Of a DNA stretch of 64,000 bases, positions 33,677 through 42,582 are shown piece after piece. Position numbers and translations under genes: made by a program. The notes beneath the pieces are model-generated. The model saw nothing but the letters and a program-made list of their open reading frames with translations, was not told where the DNA came from and searched no databases. The stretch covers positions 62,001 to 126,000 of the forward strand of contig CAYXAP010000001.1 in NCBI GenBank assembly GCA_964462035.1, read 5' to 3'. The stretch's first letter is position 1. Each line of letters opens with the position of its first letter. Source of the stretch: UBA1660 sp964462035. GTDB taxonomy: Bacteria; Myxococcota_A; Polyangia; Polyangiales; Houyiibacteriaceae.

Positions 33677-35401
33677 GTGGTGAGCGGCGGCGTCCTCCTC
33701 TCCATCGAGCTCCCCGACGGGACCGTCGAGGAGCTGCCCATTCGCGCCTCGGGGCCCATCGTGATCGGCCGAGATCCGAGCTGTCACGTGGTGCTCCCGA
33801 GCCCCGAGGTGAGCCGCCGTCACCTGGTGGTCGAGCCTTCCCAGCGCGGGTTCAAGCTCACCGACCAGTCGGCGAACGGCACCCTCATGGGCAACCAGCG
33901 GGTGAAGCGCTCGAAGGTCGACACCCCGCCGAACATCCCCCTGCGGATCGGGCCCTACCTCGTCCGCCTCAAGCGCCTCGACGGCTCCGACGCCAAGAAG
34001 CCAGCGCCCCCACCTCCGCCTTCCGGTGGTGGCGTGGCGAAGACCGCGATCCCGGACGAGTCGTCCGAGCCCGCGCTGCGGGAGTCGTCGATCCCCGACG
34101 ACGAAGAGATCCTGCGCATCGCCGGCGGTACCGCCAACATCGCCGCCGAGCTCCGGCGGCGGGTGCACCGGATGCTCCTCGACCACCTCGATCTGGCGAG
34201 CCTCGATCGCTCCCAGATGGGCGACGACGCGATGCGTCCGAAGGTCCTCACGGCGCTCGCCCGCATCCTCCAGCAGCTCCAGCACGACCTGCCGCCCGAC
34301 TGCGACCGGGACCAGTTCATGCGCGAGATGGCCGACGAGGCCCTGGGCCTCGGACCGCTCGAGCGACTCCTCGCCGACGAGGACGTCTCCGAGATCATGG
34401 TCGTGCACCCGTACAAGATCTACGTCGAGAAGAGCGGCAAGATCCGGCCGACCGATCTCCGCTTCACCGACGACGAGTCGGCCCGCGCGGTCATCGAGCG
34501 GATCGTCACGCCGCTCGGTCGACGGATCGACGAGTCCACGCCGCTGGTGGACGCGCGGCTCAAGGACGGCTCCCGCGTGAACGCGGTCATTCGGCCGCTG
34601 GCGATCAACGGCGCCTGCATCACGATCCGTAAGTTCCAGAAGAACCCGCTGACCATCGACGACCTGGTGAGCTTCGACTCGATGACCAAGCGGATGGCGG
34701 ACTTCCTCGAGCGGGCCGTCCGGATCCGGAAGAACATCGTCATCTCCGGCGGTACCGGTTCCGGTAAGACGACCCTGCTCAACGTCCTCTCCGCGGCCAT
34801 CCCCGGCCGCGAGCGTGTTGTCACCATCGAGGACGCCGCCGAGCTCCGGCTGGAGCAGCCGCATGTGGTCTCGCTCGAGACCCGCCCCGCCAACATGGAG
34901 GGGAAGGGCGAGTACTCGATCCGCGACCTGGTGAAGAACGCCCTCCGCATGCGGCCCGACCGCATCGTCGTCGGCGAGTGTCGTGGCGGCGAGGCGTTGG
35001 ACATGCTCCAGGCGATGAACACCGGCCACGAGGGGTCGATGACCACGACCCACGCCAACAGCCCGCGCGAGGCCATGAGCCGTCTCGAGACGCTCTGCCT
35101 GATGGCCGGCCTCGATCTCCCCTCACGGGCGATCCGCGAGCAGATCTCCGGTAGCGTTCACCTCGTGGTCCAGCAGTCCCGCTTCAGCGATGGCTCTCGC
35201 CGGGTCTCCGCCATCACGGAGATCAGCGGCTTGGACGACGACGGGGACTTCGTCCTGAACGACATCTTCTCCTTCCATCGACTCAGCACCGCTGCGGATG
35301 GCAAGATCACCGGTGAGTACCGCGCCAGCGGCTATCTCCCCTCGTTCATCGACGAGTTCATCACCCATGGGCTCGTCCGCGACGGAGGCCAGTTCATCTG
35401 A
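33677..35401 (+). CDS. tadA: TadA/CpaF ATPase fused to an N-terminal FHA domain
   Basis: The 574-residue fusion has an FHA domain at residues about 5-95 with all key residues (VIGRDPSCHVVL, SRRHL, ANGT). A Pro-rich linker and a CpaF-type ATPase follow, with Walker A GGTGSGKTTLLN, Asp box IEDAAELRL, Walker B MRPDRIVVGECRGGE and the His box MTTTHANSP. An FHA domain recognises phospho-Thr, so assembly may be under Ser/Thr kinase control; standard TadA lacks it. AAAGGAG precedes the GTG pair at 33677-33682. A second ATPase lies at 38820. Confidence 0.92.
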   Translation: MVSGGVLLSIELPDGTVEELPIRASGPIVIGRDPSCHVVLPSPEVSRRHLVVEPSQRGFKLTDQSANGTLMGNQRVKRSKVDTPPNIPLRIGPYLVRLKRLDGSDAKKPAPPPPPSGGGVAKTAIPDESSEPALRESSIPDDEEILRIAGGTANIAAELRRRVHRMLLDHLDLASLDRSQMGDDAMRPKVLTALARILQQLQHDLPPDCDRDQFMREMADEALGLGPLERLLADEDVSEIMVVHPYKIYVEKSGKIRPTDLRFTDDESARAVIERIVTPLGRRIDESTPLVDARLKDGSRVNAVIRPLAINGACITIRKFQKNPLTIDDLVSFDSMTKRMADFLERAVRIRKNIVISGGTGSGKTTLLNVLSAAIPGRERVVTIEDAAELRLEQPHVVSLETRPANMEGKGEYSIRDLVKNALRMRPDRIVVGECRGGEALDMLQAMNTGHEGSMTTTHANSPREAMSRLETLCLMAGLDLPSRAIREQISGSVHLVVQQSRFSDGSRRVSAITEISGLDDDGDFVLNDIFSFHRLSTAADGKITGEYRASGYLPSFIDEFITHGLVRDGGQFI

Positions 35402-36267
35402 TGGACGAATTCCTCGCCAGCAGAGCCGCCGGATGGCTCGGAATCGCGATGCTCTCGCTGGGGGCGGGCGCGGCCGTGTTGATCGCGACCGCGACACCGA
35501 ACAGCCCCGTCCGCGCCGCGTACGATCGCTACGTAGCGACCATCAACGAAGACGTCCGCTTCCTGCTGCTCAAGCGCAGCGCCGAAGAGATCGTCCGGAT
35601 GCAGATGATGGCCTTCGCGGCGGTCCTCGCGCTCCTGGCCCTGACCGGAAACGTGCTCTTCATCGCCGGTCTCCTCGTCGTGGCCATCTGGCCGCGGACC
35701 TCGCTGAAGCGGCAGCGTGTCGCGAAGGTCGAGAAGCTCGAGATCCAGCTCGATGGCTGGCTCCTCATGCTCGCCAACGCCCTCAAGGCGACGCCCGCCA
35801 TCGGTGAGGCGCTCAACTCGACGGTCAACCTGGTCCAGCCGCCGATGCGTGACGAGCTGGATCTGCTCGTGAAGGAGAACCAGCTCGGCACCCCGCTCGA
35901 CCAAGCCATCCTCAATGCGTCGGAGCGCATCGGCAGCCCGATCGTCTCCGGCGCGCTCGCGATGCTGGTCGTCGCTCGTCAGACCGGCGGTGATCTGCCG
36001 AAGATCCTCGAGACCAGCGCCGCCTCGCTCCGCGAGATGGCCCGGCTCGAGGGTGTCGTCCGGACCAAGACCGCCGAGGGCAAGGGTCAGGTCTGGGTGC
36101 TCGGCGCGTTGCCCTGGGGCCTGGTCCTGCTGCTCGCTTGGATGGACCCGAACTGGTTCAGCTCGCTGACCGACAACTTCATCGGCAACATCATCGTCGC
36201 GATGGCGACCGCCTGTTACGCGGCCGCTCTCGTGTGGGCCCGCAACATCCTCTCGGTGGATATCTGA
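35401..36267 (+). CDS. tadB: TadB-type inner-membrane platform protein
   Basis: The 288-residue polytopic protein has the type II secretion F-domain pattern (residues 120-210: LEIQLDGWLLMLANALKATP, LVVARQTGGDLPKILETSAAS) framed by two membrane segments on each side. Its ATG follows the ATPase stop within one base. With TadC it would anchor the ATPases and build the pilus. Confidence 0.88.
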   Translation: MDEFLASRAAGWLGIAMLSLGAGAAVLIATATPNSPVRAAYDRYVATINEDVRFLLLKRSAEEIVRMQMMAFAAVLALLALTGNVLFIAGLLVVAIWPRTSLKRQRVAKVEKLEIQLDGWLLMLANALKATPAIGEALNSTVNLVQPPMRDELDLLVKENQLGTPLDQAILNASERIGSPIVSGALAMLVVARQTGGDLPKILETSAASLREMARLEGVVRTKTAEGKGQVWVLGALPWGLVLLLAWMDPNWFSSLTDNFIGNIIVAMATACYAAALVWARNILSVDI

Positions 36268-36268
36268 C

Positions 36269-37165
36269 ATGACCCCGATGATCGGATACGCCGCTCTCGC
36301 CGCCGTCGCCGCCGGCCTCTTCATCGTCGCCTTCATCCTCGGGCGAAACCCGGCCGCCGAGCGACCGGAGCTCGGCCTTCGAGGGCTCAAGCGGCAGCGC
36401 GCGCTCGACGAGGGAGGGCTCTTCGCCAAGTGCGAGCCCGCCGTTCGCCAGGTCGCCGGTTGGATGAGAGGCATCCCCGCCCCGAAGTTCCGCGCCCGCA
36501 TCCAGGACGAGCTGCACTACGCGGGCGAGTGGCTGGGCCTCGACGCCAACGACTTCATGGCGCTCACGCTCCTGGCGGTCGTGGGCTTCGCGGGCATCGG
36601 TGCGCTCACGGTCGTGCTGTTGGACCTGCCGGTCATCATCATGCTCGTCCTCGGGATCCTCGGGGGCGTCTACCCCTACACGCGGATCCAGGGCGAGGCG
36701 AAAGAGCGGATGAAGGAGATCAACCGCGCCCTGCCCGGAGCCATCGATCTCGCCGCTCTCTGCATGGGCGCCGGTCTCGACTTCCCCGGTGCGCTCCGCC
36801 AGATCGTCGACAAGTCGGCCAGCCGGGACGCGGCGATCGTCGAGGAGGTCGGCCGCATCCTCCAGGAGCTCGACCTCGGTCACACCCGCCGCAAGGCCCT
36901 CGAGGGCTTCGCCGAGCGCGTGCCCACCGAGGCGGTGAAGGACTTCGTCGGCACCGTCGTTCAGGCAGAGGCCAAGGGCACGCCGCTCAGCGAGGTGCTC
37001 GTGATTCAGGCGCGGATGCTGCGCATGCGGCGCAGCGTGGCCGCGGAAGAGGCTGCCGCGAAGGCCGGCCTGATGATGATGGGTCCGTTGATGCTCATGT
37101 TCGTCACCATCATCCTCTTGCTGATGGGGCCCTTCGCCGTCCGCTTCACCTCGTCGGGATTCTAG
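36269..37165 (+). CDS. tadC: TadC-type inner-membrane platform protein
   Basis: The 298-residue protein has the same F-domain fold (INRALPGAIDLAALCMGAGLDFPGAL, then GTVVQAEAKGTPLSEVLVIQ) with membrane segments at the N-terminus, in the middle and at the C-terminus (LMMMGPLMLMFVTIILLLMG). It is one base after TadB and two bases before the next gene, consistent with fixed subunit ratios. Confidence 0.88.
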   Translation: MTPMIGYAALAAVAAGLFIVAFILGRNPAAERPELGLRGLKRQRALDEGGLFAKCEPAVRQVAGWMRGIPAPKFRARIQDELHYAGEWLGLDANDFMALTLLAVVGFAGIGALTVVLLDLPVIIMLVLGILGGVYPYTRIQGEAKERMKEINRALPGAIDLAALCMGAGLDFPGALRQIVDKSASRDAAIVEEVGRILQELDLGHTRRKALEGFAERVPTEAVKDFVGTVVQAEAKGTPLSEVLVIQARMLRMRRSVAAEEAAAKAGLMMMGPLMLMFVTIILLLMGPFAVRFTSSGF

Positions 37166-37167
37166 TC

Positions 37168-38037
37168 ATGGATGCGTACGTCGAAGTCGTTCACGAAGAT
37201 GGTCGCAAGGACCGCTTTCCCATCGAGGGGGCGCAGGTCACCCTCGGCAAGTCCGGCACGGCCGGCATCTCGCTGCCCACCAGTGGAGAGCTCGAGCTCG
37301 AGCACCTGCTGATCGCGCCGCGTGGCAAGGAGGGCTGCTGGGTCAGCACCTCACAGGGCGCCCGCACCCCGACCAAGATGAAGGGCAAGCCCTTCGAGAG
37401 CGGGATGGTTCCCTGGAACAGCGAGCTGGTGATCGGCTCGGTGCGGATCAAGCTCACCAACAAGAAGCCGTCCAAGGGCGGCGGTGAGGGACCGAGCAAG
37501 GTCGTCATCCTCGGCGGCGTCGCCATCGCGGCGGTGGTCGCCGTCATGTTCCTCAAGCCAGGTCAGGAAGCGCTCCCGAGCGGCGAGGGCATCGAGCCTC
37601 CCGATCTCTTCGCCTCGCTGCCGACCAGCTGCGAGGATGGGGACTCGGACGACGCTGCCGAGCGCTTCGAATATGCGGCCCACAGCCGCGGCGACCGATA
37701 CAGCTACGACCCCCAAGACGGCGTCCAGGCAGTCATGCTCTACGCCAAGGCCAAGGCTTGCTACGAGGCCGCCGGCGACTCCGAGCGCGCCGAGGTCATG
37801 GACGAGTCCCGCCAGGCGATGCAGGAGAAGGTCGACGCCGACTTCGCCGCCATCCGCCTCCGGCTCCACCATGCGCTCTCGGTCGAGGATTGGGACGCGG
37901 CGGAGCGCGAGGCCGAGGCGCTTGATGCGCTGACCAGCGACATGCCGGAAGACGACCCCTACGTCGGCTGGCTCGACCGGGTCCTTCGTATCGTGCGTGC
38001 GAACGCCCGCTACCGTCCTCAGACCGAGGAAGGCTAG
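37168..38037 (+). CDS. Membrane protein with degenerate FHA domain and helical C-domain
   Basis: ATG 37168 directly follows tadC and gives 289 residues. An FHA-like beta domain (residues 1-100) retains GKSGTAGISL and ELVIGSVRIKL, but the SRxH motif reads ELEH, so phospho-Thr binding looks lost. One membrane helix follows at about 113-130 (KVVILGGVAIAAVVAVMFL), then a helical, TPR-like region. FHA-like membrane proteins serve as ring components in other secretion machines, and this one may do so here. The role is inferred. Confidence 0.7.
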   Translation: MDAYVEVVHEDGRKDRFPIEGAQVTLGKSGTAGISLPTSGELELEHLLIAPRGKEGCWVSTSQGARTPTKMKGKPFESGMVPWNSELVIGSVRIKLTNKKPSKGGGEGPSKVVILGGVAIAAVVAVMFLKPGQEALPSGEGIEPPDLFASLPTSCEDGDSDDAAERFEYAAHSRGDRYSYDPQDGVQAVMLYAKAKACYEAAGDSERAEVMDESRQAMQEKVDADFAAIRLRLHHALSVEDWDAAEREAEALDALTSDMPEDDPYVGWLDRVLRIVRANARYRPQTEEG

Positions 38038-38118
38038 CAGCGGAAAGCCGCCACGGGCGGTCCTCACGGCGACACGCGCCGCTTTACCCGAGGCTCGCGG
38101 TCGTACAGAATCGGGGCC

Positions 38119-38823
38119 GTGCGCCGCATGACCAGCGAAGGGGCCCCCCGCGGGCGGGGTCGTTCCCGCGCGGCCGTCCTCGTCTGTGTCGTCCTGGGGG
38201 TGGCGTGTGCGCCGCCCGACCCCGCCGTTCGCCAGCCGATGCCGGACCCGATCGCGGACGTCGAGGGCCAGGAGCTCTACGACGCCGGCATGCGTCTGGC
38301 CCGAACGGGGGACCTGCTGCGCGCCGAGCAGTACGTGAAGGGCGCGATGGAGCGGGGCTTCCCGGTCGAGCGCGCGCTCCCGTCGCTGCTGAAGATCTGC
38401 GTGGCGGCCAGCCGGCTCAACGCTGCGCTCCGCTACGCCGAGCCCCACCTCCGTGACCACCCCGAGGACTACCGGCTTCGAACGCTCGTGGCTTCCATCC
38501 ACCTCGGCCTCGGGAACGTGGACGACGCCGAAACCCACCTCCGCGAGGTCATCGAGCACGCGCCGAGCGACCCGCCCGCCTACTACCTGCTCGGGATGCT
38601 CCACCGTGAGGAGCACGACGACCCCGCCGCCGGCGACGCCTATCTCCGCCGCTATCTCGAGCTCTCGCCCAATGGCGTCCACGCGGCCGAGGTCCGAAAC
38701 ATGCTCCGCCCGCGGGAGCCGATCCGCCGGATCGAGCACATCATCGACCGGCCCGCGCCCATCGAGGCGGAGCCGGAGCCGACCCCAGAATCGACGCCGA
38801 CCGAGGAGGCGACCCCTTCGTGA
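38119..38823 (+). CDS. tadD: TadD-like TPR lipoprotein
   Basis: The 234-residue product from GTG 38119 has a lipoprotein signal (CVVLGVAC) and three or four TPR-like helix pairs, for example LYDAGMRLARTGDLLRAEQYV and PAYYLLGMLHREEHDDPAAG. The tail is acidic and Pro/Thr-rich. TPR lipoproteins (TadD/pilotin-like) help place the secretin in the outer membrane. Its stop overlaps the GTG of the second ATPase by four bases (GTGA). Confidence 0.72.
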   Translation: MRRMTSEGAPRGRGRSRAAVLVCVVLGVACAPPDPAVRQPMPDPIADVEGQELYDAGMRLARTGDLLRAEQYVKGAMERGFPVERALPSLLKICVAASRLNAALRYAEPHLRDHPEDYRLRTLVASIHLGLGNVDDAETHLREVIEHAPSDPPAYYLLGMLHREEHDDPAAGDAYLRRYLELSPNGVHAAEVRNMLRPREPIRRIEHIIDRPAPIEAEPEPTPESTPTEEATPS

Positions 38824-39953
38824 CCATCCCGCGCGAGATCTTCGAGCAGACGATTCTCGGCTTCTTCGAGCCGATCAAACCCTTCCTCGATGACGCGAGC
38901 GTCAGCGAAGTGATGATCAACGGGCCCGAGGAGATCTGGATCGAGCGCAAGGGGCGGCTCTCGAAGACCGACGCCAAGTTCCCCTCCCACGAGTCGTTGA
39001 TGAGTGCGCTCCGGAACCTCTCGCAGTTCGTCGGCCGACAGCTCAACGAGCAGCACCCGATCCTCGAGGCGCGGCTCCCGGATGGCTCTCGTGTGGAGGC
39101 GGTGATCCCACCCGCGTCGCCCGACGGTCCGAGCGTCGCGATTCGCCGCTTCTCCAAGGACACGCTCACCATCGAGAAGCTCCTCCAGTTCGGCTCGATG
39201 ACCCCCGACGCCGCGAGCTTCCTCCACGCGATGGTCGCCTGTAAGCAGAACATCATCGTCGCTGGCGGCACCGGCTCCGGAAAGACCTCGCTGCTCAACT
39301 GCCTCAGCTCCTTCATCGGTGAGACCGAGCGGGTCGTCGTCATCGAGGACGCGCGCGAGCTGCAGCTGCAGATGCCCCACGTGGTGCAGATGGAGGCGCA
39401 GCCGCCGGACCCGCGCGGCCGTGGTCAGGTCACCATCCGCGACCTCTTCAAGGCCACCCTCCGCATGCGACCCGACCGGATCGTGGTCGGTGAGATTCGT
39501 TCCGGCGAGGCCCTCGAGCTCATCCAGGCGATGACCTCAGGTCACGGCGGCTGCCTCTCGACCGTGCACGCCACCTATCCGATCGATACCCTTAACCGGC
39601 TCGAGACCATGGCGATGATGAGCGACGTGGAGATCCCCCTGCACGCGATGCGGGCCCAGATCGCATCGGCGATCGACATGATCACCCAGACCACCCGCTT
39701 GCTGGACGGCTCCCGTTGCGTCACTCACATCACCGAGGTGTTGGGCTACGACCCCGAGACGGGCTATCAGCTGGGCGACGTGTTCGTGCGCAAATACCTC
39801 GGCCGTGAGCCGGACGGCACCGTCATCAGCGAGTTCGTCGCCACCGGGCGTCAGCCGCGCTGCATGGAGATGGTGCGCGCCCTCGGTCTCGATCTGCCGC
39901 CCGCCATCTACGCCGCCGCCGAAGCCGCCGCGGCCCAGGGAGCGAGCGCGTGA
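38820..39953 (+). CDS. Second TadA/CpaF-type ATPase (no FHA domain)
   Basis: This 377-residue ATPase has an N-terminal domain of about 120 residues, then Walker A GGTGSGKTSLLN, Asp box IEDARELQLQ, Walker B MRPDRIVVGEIRSGE and His box STVHATYP. It lacks the FHA fusion found in the other ATPase, and its C-terminus ends in an Ala-rich helix. Two different CpaF-like ATPases in one Tad cluster are unusual; a division into extension and retraction or secretion motors is one possible reason (inferred). It is coupled to the TadD-like gene upstream and overlaps the next gene by four bases. Confidence 0.9.
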   Translation: MTIPREIFEQTILGFFEPIKPFLDDASVSEVMINGPEEIWIERKGRLSKTDAKFPSHESLMSALRNLSQFVGRQLNEQHPILEARLPDGSRVEAVIPPASPDGPSVAIRRFSKDTLTIEKLLQFGSMTPDAASFLHAMVACKQNIIVAGGTGSGKTSLLNCLSSFIGETERVVVIEDARELQLQMPHVVQMEAQPPDPRGRGQVTIRDLFKATLRMRPDRIVVGEIRSGEALELIQAMTSGHGGCLSTVHATYPIDTLNRLETMAMMSDVEIPLHAMRAQIASAIDMITQTTRLLDGSRCVTHITEVLGYDPETGYQLGDVFVRKYLGREPDGTVISEFVATGRQPRCMEMVRALGLDLPPAIYAAAEAAAAQGASA

Positions 39954-41323
39954 GCGAAGGCGTGGGCCCCGTACCGAGCCCCGGCCAGTGGGCGCGAGTG
40001 CAGCTCGCGCAGGGCCAATCGGGGGCCGGGCTCTGGGATCTCTCGAGCGAGGTGCCGGAGGCGCGGATCACCATCGGCTCCTCGCCGGAAGCCGGGTGGA
40101 CGGTCGACGCCATGGACGTCGCACCGAACCACTTCGAGCTCTTCTGGGATGGGCAGTCGCTGTGGGTCTCCCCCCCGACCGCCGGTGAGCTCACCGTCGA
40201 TGGCGAGCGGGTCACGACCTGGCGTCAGCTGGTCGGGCGCTCGCGGGTCGAGTTCGGCCGCGCCGCCTTCCTGATCGAGACCTCGCAGACGATCGCCATG
40301 CCCGGGCCCGGGCAGGACACGTCGATGGAGTCCATCCCCGACCCGCGGGAGACGGTCCCCGGCGCCCCGGGCGTCCCGAGGGTCCCGAGCGCCAGCTCCT
40401 TCACCGACGACGATCCGACCGCCGCGCTGATGCAGGTGCCGGACTTCGAGTCACTTCCGCCTCTCGACTCCGACGCGACGCAGATGGTCGATGGCGCGCT
40501 GGTGGTCGGCGAGGGCTTCGGCCGACCGATGATCGGCGGTGCGCCGCCCGACCAGTTCGGCGGCGAGCTGAAGACGCAGATCCTCGACACCGAAGCGGCC
40601 GGCATCGATCTGCGACCGAGCTCCGTTCCGCCGCCCGCCGCGCCTCCCTCGCCGATGATGGCCGGCCCCGGCGCTCCGCTCGGTCAGCGGCAGATCCCGA
40701 CCGACGTCTTGCCCGCGTCTCCCGCTGGCAAGAGCGTCAGCGAGACCGGCTCCCAGTTCGCTCTACCGCCGACGCAGCCGCAGGAAGACAAGAAGAAGTT
40801 CGAGTTGCCGCCCCGACGGACGCTGATCCTGGCTGGGGTCACCCTCCTGCTCGCGGTGGTGGTGCTCGGTTCGTCGGTCCTCCGGCGATCTTCCCAGGCC
40901 GAGGCCGTCGAGCAGGCGAATGCGCGGAACGCGTCGCAGAACGCCAGCGCCATCGCTGAACAGATCCGGCAGGCCGCCGCCGCCGAGGCCACGGAGCTCG
41001 CCGAGGCGCGCACCCGACGCGAGACGGCGCTGCGTGACGAGGTCGAGGAGGCGATCGACGAAGCAGTCGCGAAGGCGGAGGAGGAAGCTGCCGAGGCGGT
41101 GGAGGACGCGTCTGGCGATGAGCCGCTCGACCTCGACGAAGAGAAGGCCAAGCGCTCGGCGTGGGCGGTCCAGAAGCTGGCGGTCGACGTGCTCGCGCGC
41201 AACGACCACCGGCACGCGCTCGGCTACTACCTCTGGCTCGAAGAGCACTACGAGGACCGCGAGGACTACTCGGAGATGGTGCGCGTCCTCCGGTCGATCC
41301 TCCGCCGAGGAGAGAGCCGATGA
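39950..41323 (+). CDS. FHA-like membrane protein with coiled-coil region
   Basis: The 457-residue product from GTG 39950 has an N-terminal FHA-like domain (ITIGSSPEAGWTVDAMDVAP, then RSRVEFGRAAFLIETSQ) lacking a good SRxH. A long Pro/Ser/Asp-rich linker follows, with one membrane helix at about 286-306 (TLILAGVTLLLAVVVLGSSVL). A Glu/Ala-rich coiled coil of about 70 residues and a C-terminal TPR-like stretch complete it. It is the third FHA-like protein of the cluster. Its stop overlaps the last gene by four bases. Confidence 0.68.
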   Translation: MSEGVGPVPSPGQWARVQLAQGQSGAGLWDLSSEVPEARITIGSSPEAGWTVDAMDVAPNHFELFWDGQSLWVSPPTAGELTVDGERVTTWRQLVGRSRVEFGRAAFLIETSQTIAMPGPGQDTSMESIPDPRETVPGAPGVPRVPSASSFTDDDPTAALMQVPDFESLPPLDSDATQMVDGALVVGEGFGRPMIGGAPPDQFGGELKTQILDTEAAGIDLRPSSVPPPAAPPSPMMAGPGAPLGQRQIPTDVLPASPAGKSVSETGSQFALPPTQPQEDKKKFELPPRRTLILAGVTLLLAVVVLGSSVLRRSSQAEAVEQANARNASQNASAIAEQIRQAAAAEATELAEARTRRETALRDEVEEAIDEAVAKAEEEAAEAVEDASGDEPLDLDEEKAKRSAWAVQKLAVDVLARNDHRHALGYYLWLEEHYEDREDYSEMVRVLRSILRRGESR

Positions 41324-42012
41324 GCCGCGTCTGGATGTCGATGCTCCTCGTGGCGTTCCTGGGCTGCGGCGAAGAGGCGCCCCAGGCCATTCCGCGGCAC
41401 GCCGTGACCTTCACCGCCGAGTCCGACCCGGGCATCCCGCTGGCCGGCGTCACGGTCAGCGCCAACGGCCAAGCGCTCGGCCAGAGCGACGAGAGTGGCC
41501 TGATCGGTGCCGTGCTCGAAGGTCCGACCGGCACGATGATGCAGATTGCCTACGAGTGCCCCGAGGGCCACGAGCAGCCGGAGCGCCCGAAGCCGCTGGT
41601 GCTCACCACCTTCCAGGCGCTCGATCCGGAGTCGGGCCCGCGCGCTCTCGAGATGAACCTCGAGTGCCCGCCCCTCGAGCGCTGGGCCGCCTTGGTCGTG
41701 CGCACGGGACAGCCCGATCTGCCGATCCTCATCGAGGACGAAGAGGTCGCTCGAACCGATGGCTCCGGCGTCGCCCACCACATCTTCCGCGGCGCGCCCA
41801 ACTCACGCTACCGCGTGACGATCTCCACCGAAGGCAACCCGAACCTGCGCCCGCAGAACCCGCGGGCCCTCGTCACCCTCGGGGCCCGCTCCGACACCTT
41901 CGTGATCGAAGAGGAGATCCGCGAGCGTCAGGTGCGCCGGCGCCGCCGCCGTCGTCGGTCGACGATGCGCGCGGGCCGGATGTCGATCATGCGAATCATT
42001 CGCATCAACTAG
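41320..42012 (+). CDS. Terminal Tad-cluster lipoprotein with Arg-rich tail
   Basis: ATG 41320 gives 230 residues. The signal peptide ends in a lipobox (LGC), followed by a CarboxypepD_reg-like beta domain (GIPLAGVTVSANGQALGQSD). A second similar segment comes next, then an extremely basic tail with eight consecutive arginines and MSIMRIIRIN. The tail could bind nucleic acid or an acidic envelope polymer, or be an artefact of a very G/C-biased codon stretch. The stop lies at the edge of the hairpin at 42011. Confidence 0.65.
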   Translation: MSRVWMSMLLVAFLGCGEEAPQAIPRHAVTFTAESDPGIPLAGVTVSANGQALGQSDESGLIGAVLEGPTGTMMQIAYECPEGHEQPERPKPLVLTTFQALDPESGPRALEMNLECPPLERWAALVVRTGQPDLPILIEDEEVARTDGSGVAHHIFRGAPNSRYRVTISTEGNPNLRPQNPRALVTLGARSDTFVIEEEIRERQVRRRRRRRRSTMRAGRMSIMRIIRIN

Positions 42013-42029
42013 CTCGACGAAGTCGAGCT
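42011..42029 (+). terminator. Perfect 8-bp hairpin at the end of the Tad cluster
   Basis: AGCTCGAC-GAA-GTCGAGCT begins inside the TAG stop codon of the last gene. No T tract follows. Confidence 0.55.
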
Positions 42030-42040
42030 GGTTGACCGTG

Positions 42041-42139
42041 CCCGTGCCCGTGCCCGAGGGGAGGAGTCGGAACGTACGAGAAGGCTTCGTTCCATCGAGC
42101 CCCCGTTCGACCCACTCAACGATCGGGCACGGGCACGGG
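42041..42139. repeat. GTGCCC repeat with long-range 17-bp inverted repeat
   Basis: CCCGTGCCCGTGCCCGA (42041-42057) and TCGGGCACGGGCACGGG (42123-42139) are exact reverse complements around a 65-base loop. The loop holds a nested stem GGAACG (42069-42074) with CGTTCC (42088-42093). The site is between convergent genes and fits a bidirectional terminator or a REP-like element. Confidence 0.6.
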
Positions 42140-42168
42140 TGAAGGCTCGCGCCTGTGGCGCTCCGCCT

Positions 42169-42582
42169 TCAGCGACTCCCGGCGTCGTACAGGTGATCCA
42201 ACGCGCCGCCGGCCGGGCTGTAGAGCCCGTAGATCATCAGTCCGTTCGCCAGCACCGCGACCACGATGCCGAAGAAGAGGATGTTGCTCGCCGAACGTGA
42301 GTCGTAGAGGCGCCGCATCTTCCGCCCGTACCAGGCGCAGAAGATCATCAGGAGCGCAGCGCTCGCGGTGTAGCCGGGCGAGAAGACCAGCTTGGTCAGG
42401 CCGGGCAGCTTCTGGTCGAGTGGGCCGTAGGTGGTCCTCGCCGGGTCGACCAGAAGGAAGCGAATCGCGACGATCACGATCGCGCCGAACCAGGCGAGGT
42501 TCGTTGCCAGCTTGTCGAAGTCGGTGAGCTCCGTGTGGCCGCTGTCGTGGTGGCCGTGGGGCCCGGGATCGAACTGGTTCAT
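42169..42582 (-). CDS. Small three-helix membrane protein, hypothetical
   Basis: From the ATG at 42582 the 137-residue product has a His-rich N-terminus (PHGHHDSGHTE) and three membrane segments (FGAIVIVAIRFLLV, ASAALLMIFCAWYG and ILFFGIVVAVLANGLMIYGL). No family was recognised. The start overlaps the dehydratase stop by four bases (ATGA), so the two genes share a transcript. No functional link is evident. Confidence 0.6.
   Translation of the reverse strand: MNQFDPGPHGHHDSGHTELTDFDKLATNLAWFGAIVIVAIRFLLVDPARTTYGPLDQKLPGLTKLVFSPGYTASAALLMIFCAWYGRKMRRLYDSRSASNILFFGIVVAVLANGLMIYGLYSPAGGALDHLYDAGSR

Noticed and set aside
36430..37167. An in-frame 246-codon extension of the FHA-like gene at 37168
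   Set aside because: It overlaps tadC, is Arg/Gly/His-rich, and the ATG at 37168 follows the tadC stop directly and starts a clean FHA-like domain.
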